This document shows positions 1 to 9,631 of a stretch of 64,000 bases of DNA, in pieces (within the stretch, counting starts at the first letter, position 1; each line of letters begins with the position of its first letter). The notes beneath the pieces are model-generated. The model saw only the letters and a program-made list of their open reading frames with translations, did not search any database and was not told where the DNA came from. The DNA is from Rhodocollybia butyracea. Taxonomy: Eukaryota > Basidiomycota > Agaricomycetes > Agaricales > Omphalotaceae. Location: contig JADNRY010000019.1 of NCBI GenBank assembly GCA_015501585.1, positions 248,001-312,000 on the forward strand. Reading direction: 5' to 3'. A program made the translations under genes and the position numbers.

Positions 1-130
1 TCAACTTAAAGAGCTTCAGGGCTCTCATTCCTCGATTTTATGCTCGAGTGCAGCTTTCCGTAGCTCTAAAAGGGGAAACATCACTCCCAATCAACACAGT
101 ACAAGGCCTAGCTCTCGAGTACATCAACGG
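1..130 (+). pseudogene. Kinase-like gene copy A, 5' fragment upstream of the Ty3 insertion
   Basis: This stretch matches the middle of copy B (about 8456-8660) and of copy C (minus strand). It covers the segment around LKELQGS and LALEYING just ahead of the catalytic loop. Relative to copy B it lacks two bases (ggctctcattcc against ggctctctcattcc), so it was probably frameshifted before the transposon arrived. The fragment stops at base 130, where the LTR begins, and resumes at 6680. Joining the flanks restores the reading EYINGIIMDD seen in copy C. The gene begins before the window. Confidence 0.75.
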
Positions 131-280
131 TGGAGTAGGGGTCATGCGGGGCAATGAGTCAGTGTTTGGCATTGTGTGGCAGCGGGCCGAAGTACATTAG
201 GCAGAACATAGAGCTAGATACAACATAACAACACGCATCTACACACTCAGAGCAGCATCTTCATAGCTTAGCCGGTCTCA
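131..280 (+). repeat. 5' LTR of Ty3/gypsy element (150 bp)
   Basis: The 150 bases start TG and end CA and match 6530-6679 at every position by eye. The flanking bases acgg (127-130) recur at 6680-6683 as a 4-bp target-site duplication. The LTR is unusually short for a gypsy element. Confidence 0.95.
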
Positions 281-283
281 TCT

Positions 284-307
284 TGGTGACGAGAGTACGA
301 TTCGAAC
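284..307 (+). other. Primer binding site complementary to a tRNA 3' end
   Basis: The site starts TGG, three bases after the LTR. Its reverse complement reads as a complete tRNA 3' end: G53, T-loop TTCGAAT, T-stem CGTAC, acceptor strand TCTCGTC, discriminator A, CCA. The implied acceptor 5' strand GACGAGA resembles eukaryotic tRNA-Ser, but the isoacceptor is not proven. Confidence 0.85.
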
Positions 308-736
308 TAACAAAACCCAAAAACCGACAAAATAGACGACCAGACATCGAAAAAGAACGAGCCAGCGTGGAAGTACCAGCCTAGAACCAAAGGCAAATTC
401 GCACGCAGAGAAGACACAGAGACGACACCAGAAAAAGAGACAGAGCCCAGCATTTCAGCACCAGAGTCAGGAACGAGCACGCCAGCGCAACGCGCCTCGA
501 ATCTTTATAACTTCCAGAGCAGTAACAGCAGTTTCGAGTTGTTGGGAGAAGAGCTCTTTAACGAGACCCCAAACCCATCACCACAGAAAAACCTAGCAAT
601 AGAGGACGTAGCAAACCTACGAGCAGCATATCCACGAGGCAGCACAGTGAACACGAGGCAGAGACCAGAGCCAGCACAACCAGCACAGTCACCAGCACCA
701 GTAGTACAAACCCAGAAACAACGAGTACAAACGAAA

Positions 737-1927
737 ATGATGTCCACATCACCAGAAGAGTTCAAGGGAGACGTAGGCATAGAATTGAAACGACAGCCTG
801 CTGACTTCATTCAGGCTCTAGAGCGACACTTCTCAGAGTTGCAAGTACCTCTTCCAGAGTATGCAGGACGAGTGGGCATGTACTTGAAGTTTGGCTCGCC
901 AGCCAAAGAATGGTACAGCAACACACTCACGCAGGCTCAGCGAGAGGGTGGCTGGGATGCATTCAAAACGCTCTTCGATGCAGAATTCCCCTCGTTTGTC
1001 GCAAAGGATAAATCGGCGGAAAAGTACAAGGAGGAGCTACTCGCACTGACTCTCACGAATGACGACTTGAAGAAGACAAACCCAGAGTCGGGCTTGCCCC
1101 AGCACGAGCACTGGGCCAAAAGGGTTCGGCAGCTTGCAACCAAGGCACAGCTCGTAAACTCCAATGCGTACATTGATACTGTCTGGAAGAACTTGCCAAA
1201 CGCGCTAAAGCTGAACGTTGGATACCGATATGCCAACTGGACATTGTTCACGGACGCCATAAAGGCTGTGGATTCGACAAAGCTAGAAGCAGCCATCGAC
1301 CAGCAGGAAGAGATGTGGGCAACCATGCGAGCCCAAGTCCAGATGTTAACACCTAGAAGCAGACTCGCCAACTCGATGGCTTCTGCAAAGATCACCGACT
1401 CCCCAGGTCAGAACAAACAGAACAATGATGTATTCACCAGTACCACGGGAGGGCGAGGTAACATTCAGTTCAAGCCCTCGACTCCCAGATCGTCAACTCT
1501 AGGACCGCAGCTCGATGCAGAGAAAAAGGCTGTTCTCCGCCGTGGCATAGAGGCTATGCGAGTCTACCCTGACAACGATGAAGGACGAGTGCAATGGAAG
1601 AAGGATTTGATCGAGACTGCGAGGCGACTAGGACAGGGATTTATGATGACAGAGCACACGATCATCCCACTGAAACCGGGCACGATGCCAGTCTGCAGTG
1701 GAGAATGTTTCAAGTGTGGAGCACGTAGCCATGGGAAAGGACAACCGTGCCCCAATGGCCAGCTCATTCCAGAGACAGAAGGAAGGTTCAGAGCATTCTG
1801 CCAGAGAGAACTCGGCCAGTTCCAGAAGTCGGTCATGGTGAACTGGGTCTCGAATGAGGAGGATGACGGAAGTTGGATTTTTGGTAGCGCAGTAGACTCG
1901 GGAAAAGGCCTGGGATCGACGGACTAG
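737..1927 (+). CDS. gag: Gag polyprotein of Ty3/gypsy element
   Basis: This is the structural protein of the retrotransposon. The frame is open from base 311, after an in-frame TAA at 308-310, but the first ATG is at 737, giving 396 residues. The 142 upstream open codons may also be translated from a non-AUG start, so the start is uncertain. The central part resembles Ty3-type capsid (retrotransposon gag). Near the C-terminus lies a CCHC-like knuckle CFKCGARSHGKGQPC with spacing C-x2-C-x4-H-x5-C, one residue longer than the classical x4. The frame ends at TAG 1925-1927, just after a -1 frameshift signal leading into pol. Confidence 0.85.
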   Translation: MMSTSPEEFKGDVGIELKRQPADFIQALERHFSELQVPLPEYAGRVGMYLKFGSPAKEWYSNTLTQAQREGGWDAFKTLFDAEFPSFVAKDKSAEKYKEELLALTLTNDDLKKTNPESGLPQHEHWAKRVRQLATKAQLVNSNAYIDTVWKNLPNALKLNVGYRYANWTLFTDAIKAVDSTKLEAAIDQQEEMWATMRAQVQMLTPRSRLANSMASAKITDSPGQNKQNNDVFTSTTGGRGNIQFKPSTPRSSTLGPQLDAEKKAVLRRGIEAMRVYPDNDEGRVQWKKDLIETARRLGQGFMMTEHTIIPLKPGTMPVCSGECFKCGARSHGKGQPCPNGQLIPETEGRFRAFCQRELGQFQKSVMVNWVSNEEDDGSWIFGSAVDSGKGLGSTD

Positions 1928-4900
1928 TTGGCGACCGTGCGATCCATATCTCCACGTTGCATTCGAACTCTGTACAAAGCGATGAATCAGAAATCCTTGA
2001 CGTTTATGAAGTTCGAGACAACGAAAGCCATACCAGCAAGCCTTTCAGGCTAAGACTACAGCTAAGTGATGACAGTGGGGGGAGAGCGGAGGTAGAAGCA
2101 ATGGTGGACGATGGCGCAATGGTAGCAGCAATCGACACCAAAGAACACCATAGACTGAAAGGGAAGATAAAGGGTTGGTCAGAATCAGGGAAGCTACTGC
2201 GAATGGCCAATGGGAAAGTCGTACCAGCAGAAGCAAGGTGGAAAGGCAAAGTGGGCATACAAGGGATCGAAGTCGAATGCCAATGCGAGGTCTTCGATAG
2301 TGGTGGTAACTGGAAGTTCCTTTTCGGAAAACCGCTACTCGAAAAGTTCAGAGCTGTACAAAATTATGGTGAAGGGTCGCTAACAGTGGAAAATGACAGC
2401 AAACGAAGGAGAAAGCTGTTCAACCAAGGGCTAGGAAAACCGGTCAACAAAGAACAGGAACCTGTGGAAACCAGGGAAGTTCACACATGGTTAATAGAGC
2501 AGACCGCTAATGAAACATCGCAGCACGTACCAGAAATGGATCTGCAAAAGACAGCTGACAATACAGGTAGCCAGCAAAAACAGAGCAACAATATGAACCA
2601 CCGGAAACCAACAGTGGAGGAGGTAGAAGACGAGGACTCTATAATAGAGAACCGAAGAAAAGAACTCCAGGAATTGTCAAAGGAAGATGACTGGATAGAT
2701 GTGGAAGACCTGTATAGCGACGATGAAATCATAGAAGTGGTAGAGGAAGAAGAATACCAATACGACAAACAGCAAAACCAATCGATGAAAGAGCTAGAAA
2801 AAGTGGTAAGAAAATGGAAGCGAGAAGAGAAGGAGGAAAGAGAGAAGCAAAAGGAGAAACGTAAAATGGAAATGGAGAAGGAAGAAGAGGTGAGAGATGA
2901 AGAATGGAAGAAATGGAAAAGAAAAACAAGAGAGATGAAGAAAACGCTAGCACGCCTCCAATTCCGCTGCGGTCATATACCAACGAGCCCAAAAAAGATA
3001 GAGCGAAAGAACTTGGAGCGGAACCGAAAAAGAAATGCTCGAAGACGAAAGCAACGAAAACTCACAAAGGCACTAGCTATAGAAGAAAACACTTCTGAGG
3101 GAGTACCCAAATTCTCTAAACCGAGAACAGCACCATGTATTGACCATAGCCTAACAGCAGCACCTAACGAAGACATCCCAGTCTGCATTGTAGTGGAAGG
3201 TCCACAGAACATGGAGGAAGAGAACAACCCAGTTGCGGGAGACGATCTGATCCCAGAAAGCTTAGACTCAACAGCTGACAAGGAAATCTTCACGCGCGAT
3301 ATCGGCCCAGAAGGAGCATTCAAACCTACGCGGGTGGCGGAAGTACTGAAACAGGTAAAAATTGGAACAGGGCTGACACAGGACCAACGGACCCAAGTCG
3401 AACAGCTATTATGCGAATACGCAGACTGCTTCGCACTATCAGTAAGCGAGGTACGCGCAGTCCCAGGAGCGGTTCACAGGTTAAAAATCCCAGACGGAAC
3501 ACAATTCTCGAAAAAAGTTAGACAAAAGAGTTTAACGCCACCACAGCGGGAATACCTCCACAAAAAGATCGACGAACTACTGGAAGCGGGGATAATAGAG
3601 CAATGCCGACCAGATCAGGTCAAATGTGTATCGCCAATAACGCTCGCCAAAAAAGCACACGAGGGTAAGGGACTAACGCTAGATGAACTGAAACACAAGG
3701 TCAATGACCAGTGCATGGCAGCGGGACTCCCGCCATCATTCGATCTACCACCCAGACCAGAAACCACGAACCCAACAGAAACCAACACAACCACAGCAAA
3801 GAAATGGCGAATCTGTCAAAACTTCGGGGAACTCAACAAAGTAACAGAGGTAGCACCAATGCCACAAGGTGACATAAGGAACAAGCAACGGCAGCTAAGT
3901 GGCCATAAGTTCATATGTTTCTTTGACTTTGCATCAGGTTTCTACGCATGCGAAGTAGAACAGGAAGCGCGACCATACACTGCCTTTTACGTGGAAGGAA
4001 AAGGATACTTTTGGTGTGCCAGAATGCCATTCGGATTAACGGGAGCACCATCAACGTTTGCAGACATGACCGCAAGGAACCTATCAGACCTAATTGCAGA
4101 TGAAACAATGGAATTATTTGTCGACGACGGCGGAGCAGCAGACGACACATTCGAGGGTATGTTCGAAAAGCTCCGAAAAGTCCTAGGGCGAGTACGAGAA
4201 CGACGACTTTCGCTGTCAGCCAGCAAGTCCGAGTTCTTCATGACAGAAGGAATATTTGCAGGAGGGAAAATCAGCGAGGAGGGAGTCACTGTAGACCCAA
4301 CAAAACTGACGGCAATTGTAGACTGGAAGCAACCAGAGAATGCATTGAACCTAGCATCCTTTTTAGGCCTCACAGGACACTTCAGGGACCTCATTAGAAG
4401 CTACGCGCGAATAGAAGGCCCACTCCGAAACCTTATCAAAGCAGTACCACTACCGCAGAACTATTCGAAGTCCACATACCGAAAGGCAATGGAGGCATTC
4501 AAATTACAAGATAAGTGGGAAGAGATACATACAAAGGCATTTGTAGCACTGAAAACAGCGTTAGTATCTGAACCGGTCCTGAAGGCTCCAAAATGGGATG
4601 GCACACACTTTGTACTAACCACGGATGGATGTAAAGAAGGCTTTGCAGCGGTACTAGCACAACGCTTCACAGTAACGAACCCGAATGGCACATCATCTCA
4701 CAAATTACACCCCATCGGATTCGCATCGAAAAGAACATCAGTCTCAGAACAGAACTACAAACCATTCTTGCTGGAGTTTGCAGCACTGAAGTTTGGGCTA
4801 GACAAGTTCTCCGACACCATATGGGGATTCCCTATTGAAATCGAAACCGACTGTCAGGCACTAAGGGATGTACTAATCAGTGACAAACTGAACCCAGCAC

Positions 4901-6519
4901 ATGCGCGATGGCGCGACGGAATACTAGCTCACCAAATTGTCGATGTCCGGCACATACCAGGCAAAATGAACGTAGTTGCAGATGGACTCAGTCGCAAGTG
5001 GGAAGGACGGGAGAGAGAAAAAGGGGACGGCAGCGAATGGACTGTGAACGAAGACTGGGAAGCGGCAACAGGATTAGTGAACGACATATTTGGGATAAAT
5101 GAAGAAACAAACTGGCAGAAACTACAACAACGGTTTGTGAACGAACCAATATTCAAGGAAGTGCTAACGGCGTTAGAGATCCTAGAAGGAAACGCAGACC
5201 TGAAAGCCAAACAAAAAGCACAGCACAAAGCTGGACAGTACATGGTCGAGGATGGAAAACTATGGCGAGTTGGAGGCAACGGAGGTATACGAGGCAGATC
5301 TAAAGTGGAATGTGTGACAAAAAAGGAAGCGGAAAAGCTAGCAGAGGAACAACACACGGTAGGAGGCCACTTTGGAAGGGACTTGACGAAAATCGCACTG
5401 ATGGACAGGATATGGAGTCCACGGCTAGACGAATCAATAATGCAAGGAATATCACACTGCGGAAGGTGCAAGAACTTTGGCGCAGCGCACATCCATGCAC
5501 TACTGAACCCCATTACGAGGAGACACCCATTCGAGCTACTAGTGGGAGACTACCTATCGATGCCAGAAGGCAAAGGGAAGTTCCATACTGTTCTACTGCT
5601 CCTGGACACATACTCACAACGTGTTTGGGCATTCAAGTTCAGAACATTTGGATCGGGAAAGACAACAAATGACAGTCTATATTCGCTAATACAAAACTAC
5701 GTGCCTTGGGAGGTCTTCATGACCGACGGAGGATCCCACTTCAAAAACAAAGAAGTGAAGGAATTCTGCGAGAAATGGGGTATACGACACCACATAACAG
5801 CGGCGTATTCACCGTGGGTCAACGGACTGGTCGAGGGAACGAACAAAATCCTCCTAAATGTCTTGAAAAGGCTGTGCGCACCTGACCTAGACGAGGAATC
5901 AGAGGAGTTTAGAAAGATGGAGTGGGAGGACTTACCGAGATCGTGGCCAAACCACCTAGACGAGGCAATACGAATCCTTAACAACAGGATACTACCCGCA
6001 TTCAGCTTTACACCAAACGAACTATTCCTGGGTACAGTCATAAACACGCCAAAATCCAGCCTTGAAGAAGTAACGTCGAAACTAAAACCCAGTGAGGCGG
6101 CAATCCAAACGGCGTACGTGACGCAGCAGCGCCTAGACGGATACGGCGAGATGGTGAAACATGCGTTGAAAAGGAAGTCGGTTTTCGATCGGAGGTTGGT
6201 GAGGAAGGAAGGAAAATCAGTCGAGTTTGTGAAAGGGGACCTGGTACAAATCCATCGAAGCGACATGACATACACGATGAGCTCGGAAAAGAAAATAGTG
6301 CCGATGTGGTCGAGCCCGAAGCGCGTAACGAGCAGGAACGTAAACTCCTACGAGCTAGAAACACTGGACGGTCAACGAATCAGTGGAAACTTCTCAGCCA
6401 GAAGACTGCGAGGATTCATACCAAAAGGAGGTTCAGAGCTAGCGGCGAGGCAAAGAGAGATCGAGAACGAGAGAACGAGAAGCGGAGAATCAGGCGACGA
6501 GGACGCCGCCATTTTTTAG
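1888..6519 (+). CDS. pol: Pol polyprotein (protease-RT-RNase H-integrase)
   Basis: The frame is open from 1888, overlaps gag by 40 nt and has no good start of its own, so it is probably made as Gag-Pol by -1 frameshifting at 1900-1906. Domains in order: aspartic protease with DDGA (about nt 2107) where D[ST]GA is usual; a long Glu/Lys/Arg-rich linker (about 2610-3080); reverse transcriptase with FFDFASGF (about 3918) and FVDD (about 4120); RNase H with TTDGCKEG (about 4618) and the DGLSR end; integrase with an H-H-C-C zinc finger (about 5352-5470) and the catalytic triad in GDYL, TDGGSHF and VEGTN; then a basic C-terminal domain. No internal stops occur. Confidence 0.93.
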   Translation, partial: RSRLGKRPGIDGLVGDRAIHISTLHSNSVQSDESEILDVYEVRDNESHTSKPFRLRLQLSDDSGGRAEVEAMVDDGAMVAAIDTKEHHRLKGKIKGWSESGKLLRMANGKVVPAEARWKGKVGIQGIEVECQCEVFDSGGNWKFLFGKPLLEKFRAVQNYGEGSLTVENDSKRRRKLFNQGLGKPVNKEQEPVETREVHTWLIEQTANETSQHVPEMDLQKTADNTGSQQKQSNNMNHRKPTVEEVEDEDSIIENRRKELQELSKEDDWIDVEDLYSDDEIIEVVEEEEYQYDKQQNQSMKELEKVVRKWKREEKEEREKQKEKRKMEMEKEEEVRDEEWKKWKRKTREMKKTLARLQFRCGHIPTSPKKIERKNLERNRKRNARRRKQRKLTKALAIEENTSEGVPKFSKPRTAPCIDHSLTAAPNEDIPVCIVVEGPQNMEEENNPVAGDDLIPESLDSTADKEIFTRDIGPEGAFKPTRVAEVLKQVKIGTGLTQDQRTQVEQLLCEYADCFALSVSEVRAVPGAVHRLKIPDGTQFSKKVRQKSLTPPQREYLHKKIDELLEAGIIEQCRPDQVKCVSPITLAKKAHEGKGLTLDELKHKVNDQCMAAGLPPSFDLPPRPETTNPTETNTTTAKKWRICQNFGELNKVTEVAPMPQGDIRNKQRQLSGHKFICFFDFASGFYACEVEQEARPYTAFYVEGKGYFWCARMPFGLTGAPSTFADMTARNLSDLIADETMELFVDDGGAADDTFEGMFEKLRKVLGRVRERRLSLSASKSEFFMTEGIFAGGKISEEGVTVDPTKLTAIVDWKQPENALNLASFLGLTGHFRDLIRSYARIEGPLRNLIKAVPLPQNYSKSTYRKAMEAFKLQDKWEEIHTKAFVALKTALVSEPVLKAPKWDGTHFVLTTDGCKEGFAAVLAQRFTVTNPNGTSSHKLHPIGFASKRTSVSEQNYKPFLLEFAALKFGLDKFSDTIWGFPIEIETDCQALRDVLISDKLNPAHARWRDGILAHQIVDVRHIPGKMNVVADGLSRKWEGREREKGDGSEWTVNEDWEAATGLVNDIFGINEETNWQKLQQRFVNEPIFKEVLTALEILEGNADLKAKQKAQHKAGQYMVEDGKLWRVGGNGGIRGRSKVECVTKKEAEKLAEEQHTVGGHFGRDLTKIALMDRIWSPRLDESIMQGISHCGRCKNFGAAHIHALLNPITRRHPFELLVGDYLSMPEGKGKFHTVLLLLDTYSQRVWAFKFRTFGSGKTTNDSLYSLIQNYVPWEVFMTDGGSHFKNKEVKEFCEKWGIRHHITAAYSPWVNGLVEGTNKILLNVLKRLCAPDLDEESEEFRKMEWEDLPRSWPNHLDEAIRILNNRILPAFSFTPNELFLGTVINTPKSSLEEVTSKLKPSEAAIQTAYVTQQRLDGYGEMVKHALKRKSVFDRRLVRKEGKSVEFVKGDLVQIHRSDMTYTMSSEKKIVPMWSSPKRVTSRNVNSYELETLDGQRISGNFSARRLRGFIPKGGSELAARQREIENERTRSGESGDEDAAIF
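1900..1945 (+). promoter_or_regulatory. -1 programmed ribosomal frameshift signal (gag to pol)
   Basis: The slippery heptamer G GGA AAA (1900-1906) is in register with gag codons TCG-GGA-AAA. A 6-nt spacer (1907-1912) follows, then a hairpin pairing 1913-1922 with 1935-1945: ten base pairs with one bulged G at 1939. The gag stop lies in the 12-nt loop. Slipping back one base at the heptamer enters exactly the pol frame. Confidence 0.85.
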
Positions 6520-6529
6520 TGGGGGCACA

Positions 6530-6679
6530 TGGAGTAGGGGTCATGCGGGGCAATGAGTCAGTGTTTGGCATTGTGTGGCAGCGGGCCGAAGTACATTAGG
6601 CAGAACATAGAGCTAGATACAACATAACAACACGCATCTACACACTCAGAGCAGCATCTTCATAGCTTAGCCGGTCTCA
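6530..6679 (+). repeat. 3' LTR of Ty3/gypsy element (150 bp)
   Basis: Identical to 131-280. It is preceded by a short G-rich polypurine tract and followed by the 4-bp target duplicate acgg. Confidence 0.95.
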
Positions 6680-7170
6680 ACGGCATTATAATGGATGATC
6701 TGAAAGTCGGTGTGGATATCTCGTTTGCCACAGTCGAAGATGTATCACAAAAGGTTCTCGCCTTGGTTCGTCAAACACGGGACCGCTATGTACGCCACAA
6801 TGATCTTCATTTGGGGAATTTCATCCTGCGTGGCCCAAAAGGTGGTCCTTATGACCCTGTACTCATTGACTTTGGTTATTCCACCATTGACACCAGTGAA
6901 ATATTTTCGGATGATATGCAGGAAGTGCGATTTCGTCTTTGCCTTCGCAGGGTTGACTCAGAGGGTCAGCCTGAATATGCTTGGCATCGTTACCAGACGC
7001 CTGAGGTTCTTGAGCCAGACGATGTAGCCGATTCGCCTGGAGAGAGATTGATTGAGGCTCTGCCTGACGATGAACGGAATCATTTCTATGAACGTGTGGA
7101 AAACCCCAAGCCAGGAGAGATTCGTTGGCGAATCAGACCTGGAGTGAAAACAAGGGCTCGTTGTGGCTAA
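6680..7170 (+). pseudogene. Kinase-like gene copy A, 3' fragment downstream of the Ty3 insertion
   Basis: The fragment is open to TAA 7168-7170. It carries the protein-kinase-like catalytic loop RHNDLHLGNFIL (H-x-D-x4-N) and the DFG motif in LIDFGYS, then a C-terminal part ending KPGEIRWRIRPGVKTRARCG. The fold class is clear, but I do not recognise the substrate or a named subfamily. The N-terminal half lies before the Ty3 element (1-130 and off the window), so the locus is split. Copies B and C share the same 3' end. The 3' flank (about 7280-7325) also matches sequence just beyond copy C, so the duplicated unit extends past the stop codon. Confidence 0.8.
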
Positions 7171-7973
7171 TGTTCTATGTACAACGGTAATTCTTTTTAT
7201 TCCTAAACAGAGCAAAACAGCCTCCAAAGACAAGTCTTTTTTTATGCACTTGCCCAAAGACGTGAACACTGTCCAAAGTGTCCCCATTTTTGCAAGTGGA
7301 CTAAATCAAGCTCCAATTTGAAGTGCGGGCCAAGTTTCAATGAAAGGAGGGAAAGAAGGAGAAACCCATTGAAAAAGGGAACACGATAATGATAAATATT
7401 AAACAGCGGAAGCACACCTTCCACTCCTGTAGTTGTAGCCGGACGAAAATTTGACCCTTTCAACAATTTTGTGTCTCGTGTGTATATGCACAAAGGCTTT
7501 CGCAAATGGTGTTTCCCCCGCTGGTATTGGATGGACACGGCCTGGTGAAAATTCTATACATGTATTGTGGCAAAACGGGGAGCTATGGAGGTTGTTCAAC
7601 ATGAACTAGAGTCAGTACGCAATGACAATAGACAAGAACCCCATCTGATTTCACACGCAGCAAGGTATCTCAAGCGTCGCTGCAAGCGGCTGGATTGCGG
7701 TTCTTAAGTGTATTTCAATAGTCGATAGGCAAGGCAGTGAGACCTGTGATACTTACGCGGTGATACTCACGAAAACTTACGAGGTCAAAGTTGTGGGCGA
7801 CTTCATCAACTATGTGGCGTCAACACGCAGCCCTGCCAGCCTGGCGTTCAGTTTCTACTAATCTTGCTTCAATACTTTTTCACGCCGCACTGTGAGTATT
7901 TGGGCTACAGATCTCCTCGTCAGCTGTATTGACACGTCTCATAAGCCTTGTTGAGTCTCGCAATCCTTGGGCC
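7171..7973. other. Spacer between kinase copies A and B; no gene seen
   Basis: Only short chance frames are present. Around 7290-7325 (agtggacta..agctccaatttgaagtgc) it matches, inverted, 15966-16000 downstream of copy C. This marks duplicated 3' flank. Confidence 0.6.
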
Positions 7974-9138
7974 ATGTTTTGTAGCCTCCGACTCGCTCCT
8001 TTCAGACCATTTGTTTCTATTAGTACCAGAGCGTTGTCCAATACACCCACTCCTCGAGACCCCTACCAGGTGTCTTCCAAGCTACAGTTGTCTCTTGTGG
8101 TCAACACACATAGCAGCTCTCCCGTCAAGGTCACCATCATCCGGCGATTTGTTCCATTCACATCCTCTGTTGTCCTCCTCGTTTCCAGGACCGGACCTGC
8201 TCCTCGAAGTATTGGCCTGCCTCTTACATTCATCTTGAAACTGGCCGATAATCGTTTTATCAAACGGCTGGATGGTTCAGTACGGTTTCCATCCCAGGAA
8301 GTTGCTTTCCGTCAAGACTTCTCTGTCATACTTAATCAGACGCTCCTGGACCTAAAAATTTTGCTTCGAACTGACTCCGATGATGTACAATGTAAATATG
8401 ATAGATGGGTCGACCAATGGACATGTCACAAAAGCGAGTTAGTGGTGTATCACCAACTCAAAGAGCTTCAAGGCTCTCTCATTCCCCGTTTTTATGCTCG
8501 AGTGCTCTAACTATACCTCGACTCGTTAGTGTCAAGAGGTTTAGAGTCTGCCTTCGGGAGACAACTCGAGTGCAGTTCTCCGTAGCTCCCAAAGGAGAAA
8601 CACCACTCCCAATTGACATAGTACAGGGCCTAGCTCTCGAGTACATCAGCGGCATCCCAATGACTGATCTGAAAGTCGGTGTGGATATCTCGTTTGCCAC
8701 AGCTGAAGATGTATCACAAAAGGTTCTCGCCTTGGTTCGTCAAACACGGGACCGCTATGTACGCCATAATGATCTTCATTTGGGAAATTTCATCCTACGT
8801 GGCCCAAAAGGTGGTCCTATGACTCTGTACTCATTGATTTTGGTTATTCTGCCATTGACACCAGCGAAATCTCATGGGATGACATGCTGGAAGTACGCTT
8901 TCGTCTTCGCCTTCGCAGGGTTAGCTCAGAGGGTCAGACTGGATATGCTTGGCATCGCTACCAGACGCCTGAGGTCCTTTACCCAGACGATGTAGCCGAC
9001 TCACCTAGAGAGAGAATGATTGAAGCTCTGCCTGAGGACAAGCGGAATCATTTCTATGAACATGTGGAAAACCCCAAGCCAGGAGAAATTCGTTGGCGAA
9101 TCAGACCGGGAGTGAAAACAAGGGCGTTTTGTGGCTAG
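7974..9138 (+). pseudogene. Kinase-like gene copy B (frameshifted)
   Basis: This is the fullest copy. ATG 7974 begins MFCSLRLAPFRPF, matching the start of copy C. A possible beta-3 lysine lies in FILKLADNRF; HNDLHLGNFIL follows, and the frame ends KTRAFCG at TAG 9136-9138. Two lesions break it. A 68-bp insertion (8505-8572) shifts the frame after FYARV. A one-base deletion near 8817-8820 (cctatgac where copy A has ccttatgac) shifts it again just before the DFG motif. The insertion might be spliced as a weak GT-AG intron (8502-8575) costing two residues in frame, but the second lesion remains. Catalytically it should be dead. Confidence 0.8.
8505..8572 (+). repeat. 68-bp insertion in kinase copy B flanked by 8-bp direct repeats
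   Basis: Copies A and C read straight through this point. In copy B 68 bp are added, and ctcgagtg occurs on both sides. Its core (tagtgtcaagaggtt ... gacaac) recurs at about 56598-56650 in non-coding DNA. Confidence 0.7.
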
Positions 9139-9436
9139 TGTATTTTACAACAGAAGATTTGTACTGCATATATGGAGCTCGACGAGAAAGGGTTCGAACT
9201 GCACCTGCCGCTGTGCCATAATAAAAGCCCGAAATTTTAAAGAGCGCAAGTTACTCAACAAACGCTTATGTACCAGGGCTTTGGGTATGAGTCGGGCGAC
9301 TCCGCGTCTCGGAGTTCAAAGAGATATTGAGAAAATAATTCTCCATTGAAAAAGATAGATACTCTCAGCACTTATTAAGATAGTAATTCTCTGAGTGTCT
9401 ATTGTGCCCTCTATTTGAAAGACAACTATGATCCAT
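9139..9436. other. Spacer between kinase copy B and the LINE; no gene seen
   Basis: Only chance frames appear. Together with 15703-16000 this is the pre-insertion spacer between the convergent copies B and C. Confidence 0.6.
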
Positions 9437-9447
9437 ATTGAGTACTT
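9437..9447 (+). repeat. LINE target-site duplication, 5' copy
   Basis: ATTGAGTACTT here is repeated exactly after the poly(A) tail at 15692-15702. Confidence 0.9.
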
Positions 9448-9631
9448 GGAGACTTCTTGATTCAATACCGCCACCTACACCGACTTTCTCACGGTTCGAC
9501 TGAGCCAAAAAAGTGAGCGTCGGGCCTCGGTAGGCCTCTGTATTCGAATAAGAAGCAACAAAACAATTTCTTCATATCCCTAAAACCTAAAATTCGCCAA
9601 TAGCGAAACGAGCCAGCAGCACAAGTCAGAA

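Larger units (their letters stand above)
131..6679 (+). mobile_element. Intact Ty3/gypsy LTR retrotransposon
   Basis: The element is 6549 bp with identical 150-bp LTRs, a primer binding site 3 nt after the 5' LTR, gag, then pol in the -1 frame in the order protease, reverse transcriptase, RNase H, integrase. That order assigns it to Ty3/gypsy (Metaviridae). Pol ends 10 nt before the 3' LTR, and a short purine tract (gtggggg) adjoins that LTR. No chromodomain is visible at the integrase C-terminus. Identical LTRs and uninterrupted frames indicate a recent, possibly still competent insertion into kinase copy A. Activity itself cannot be judged from sequence. Confidence 0.95.
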
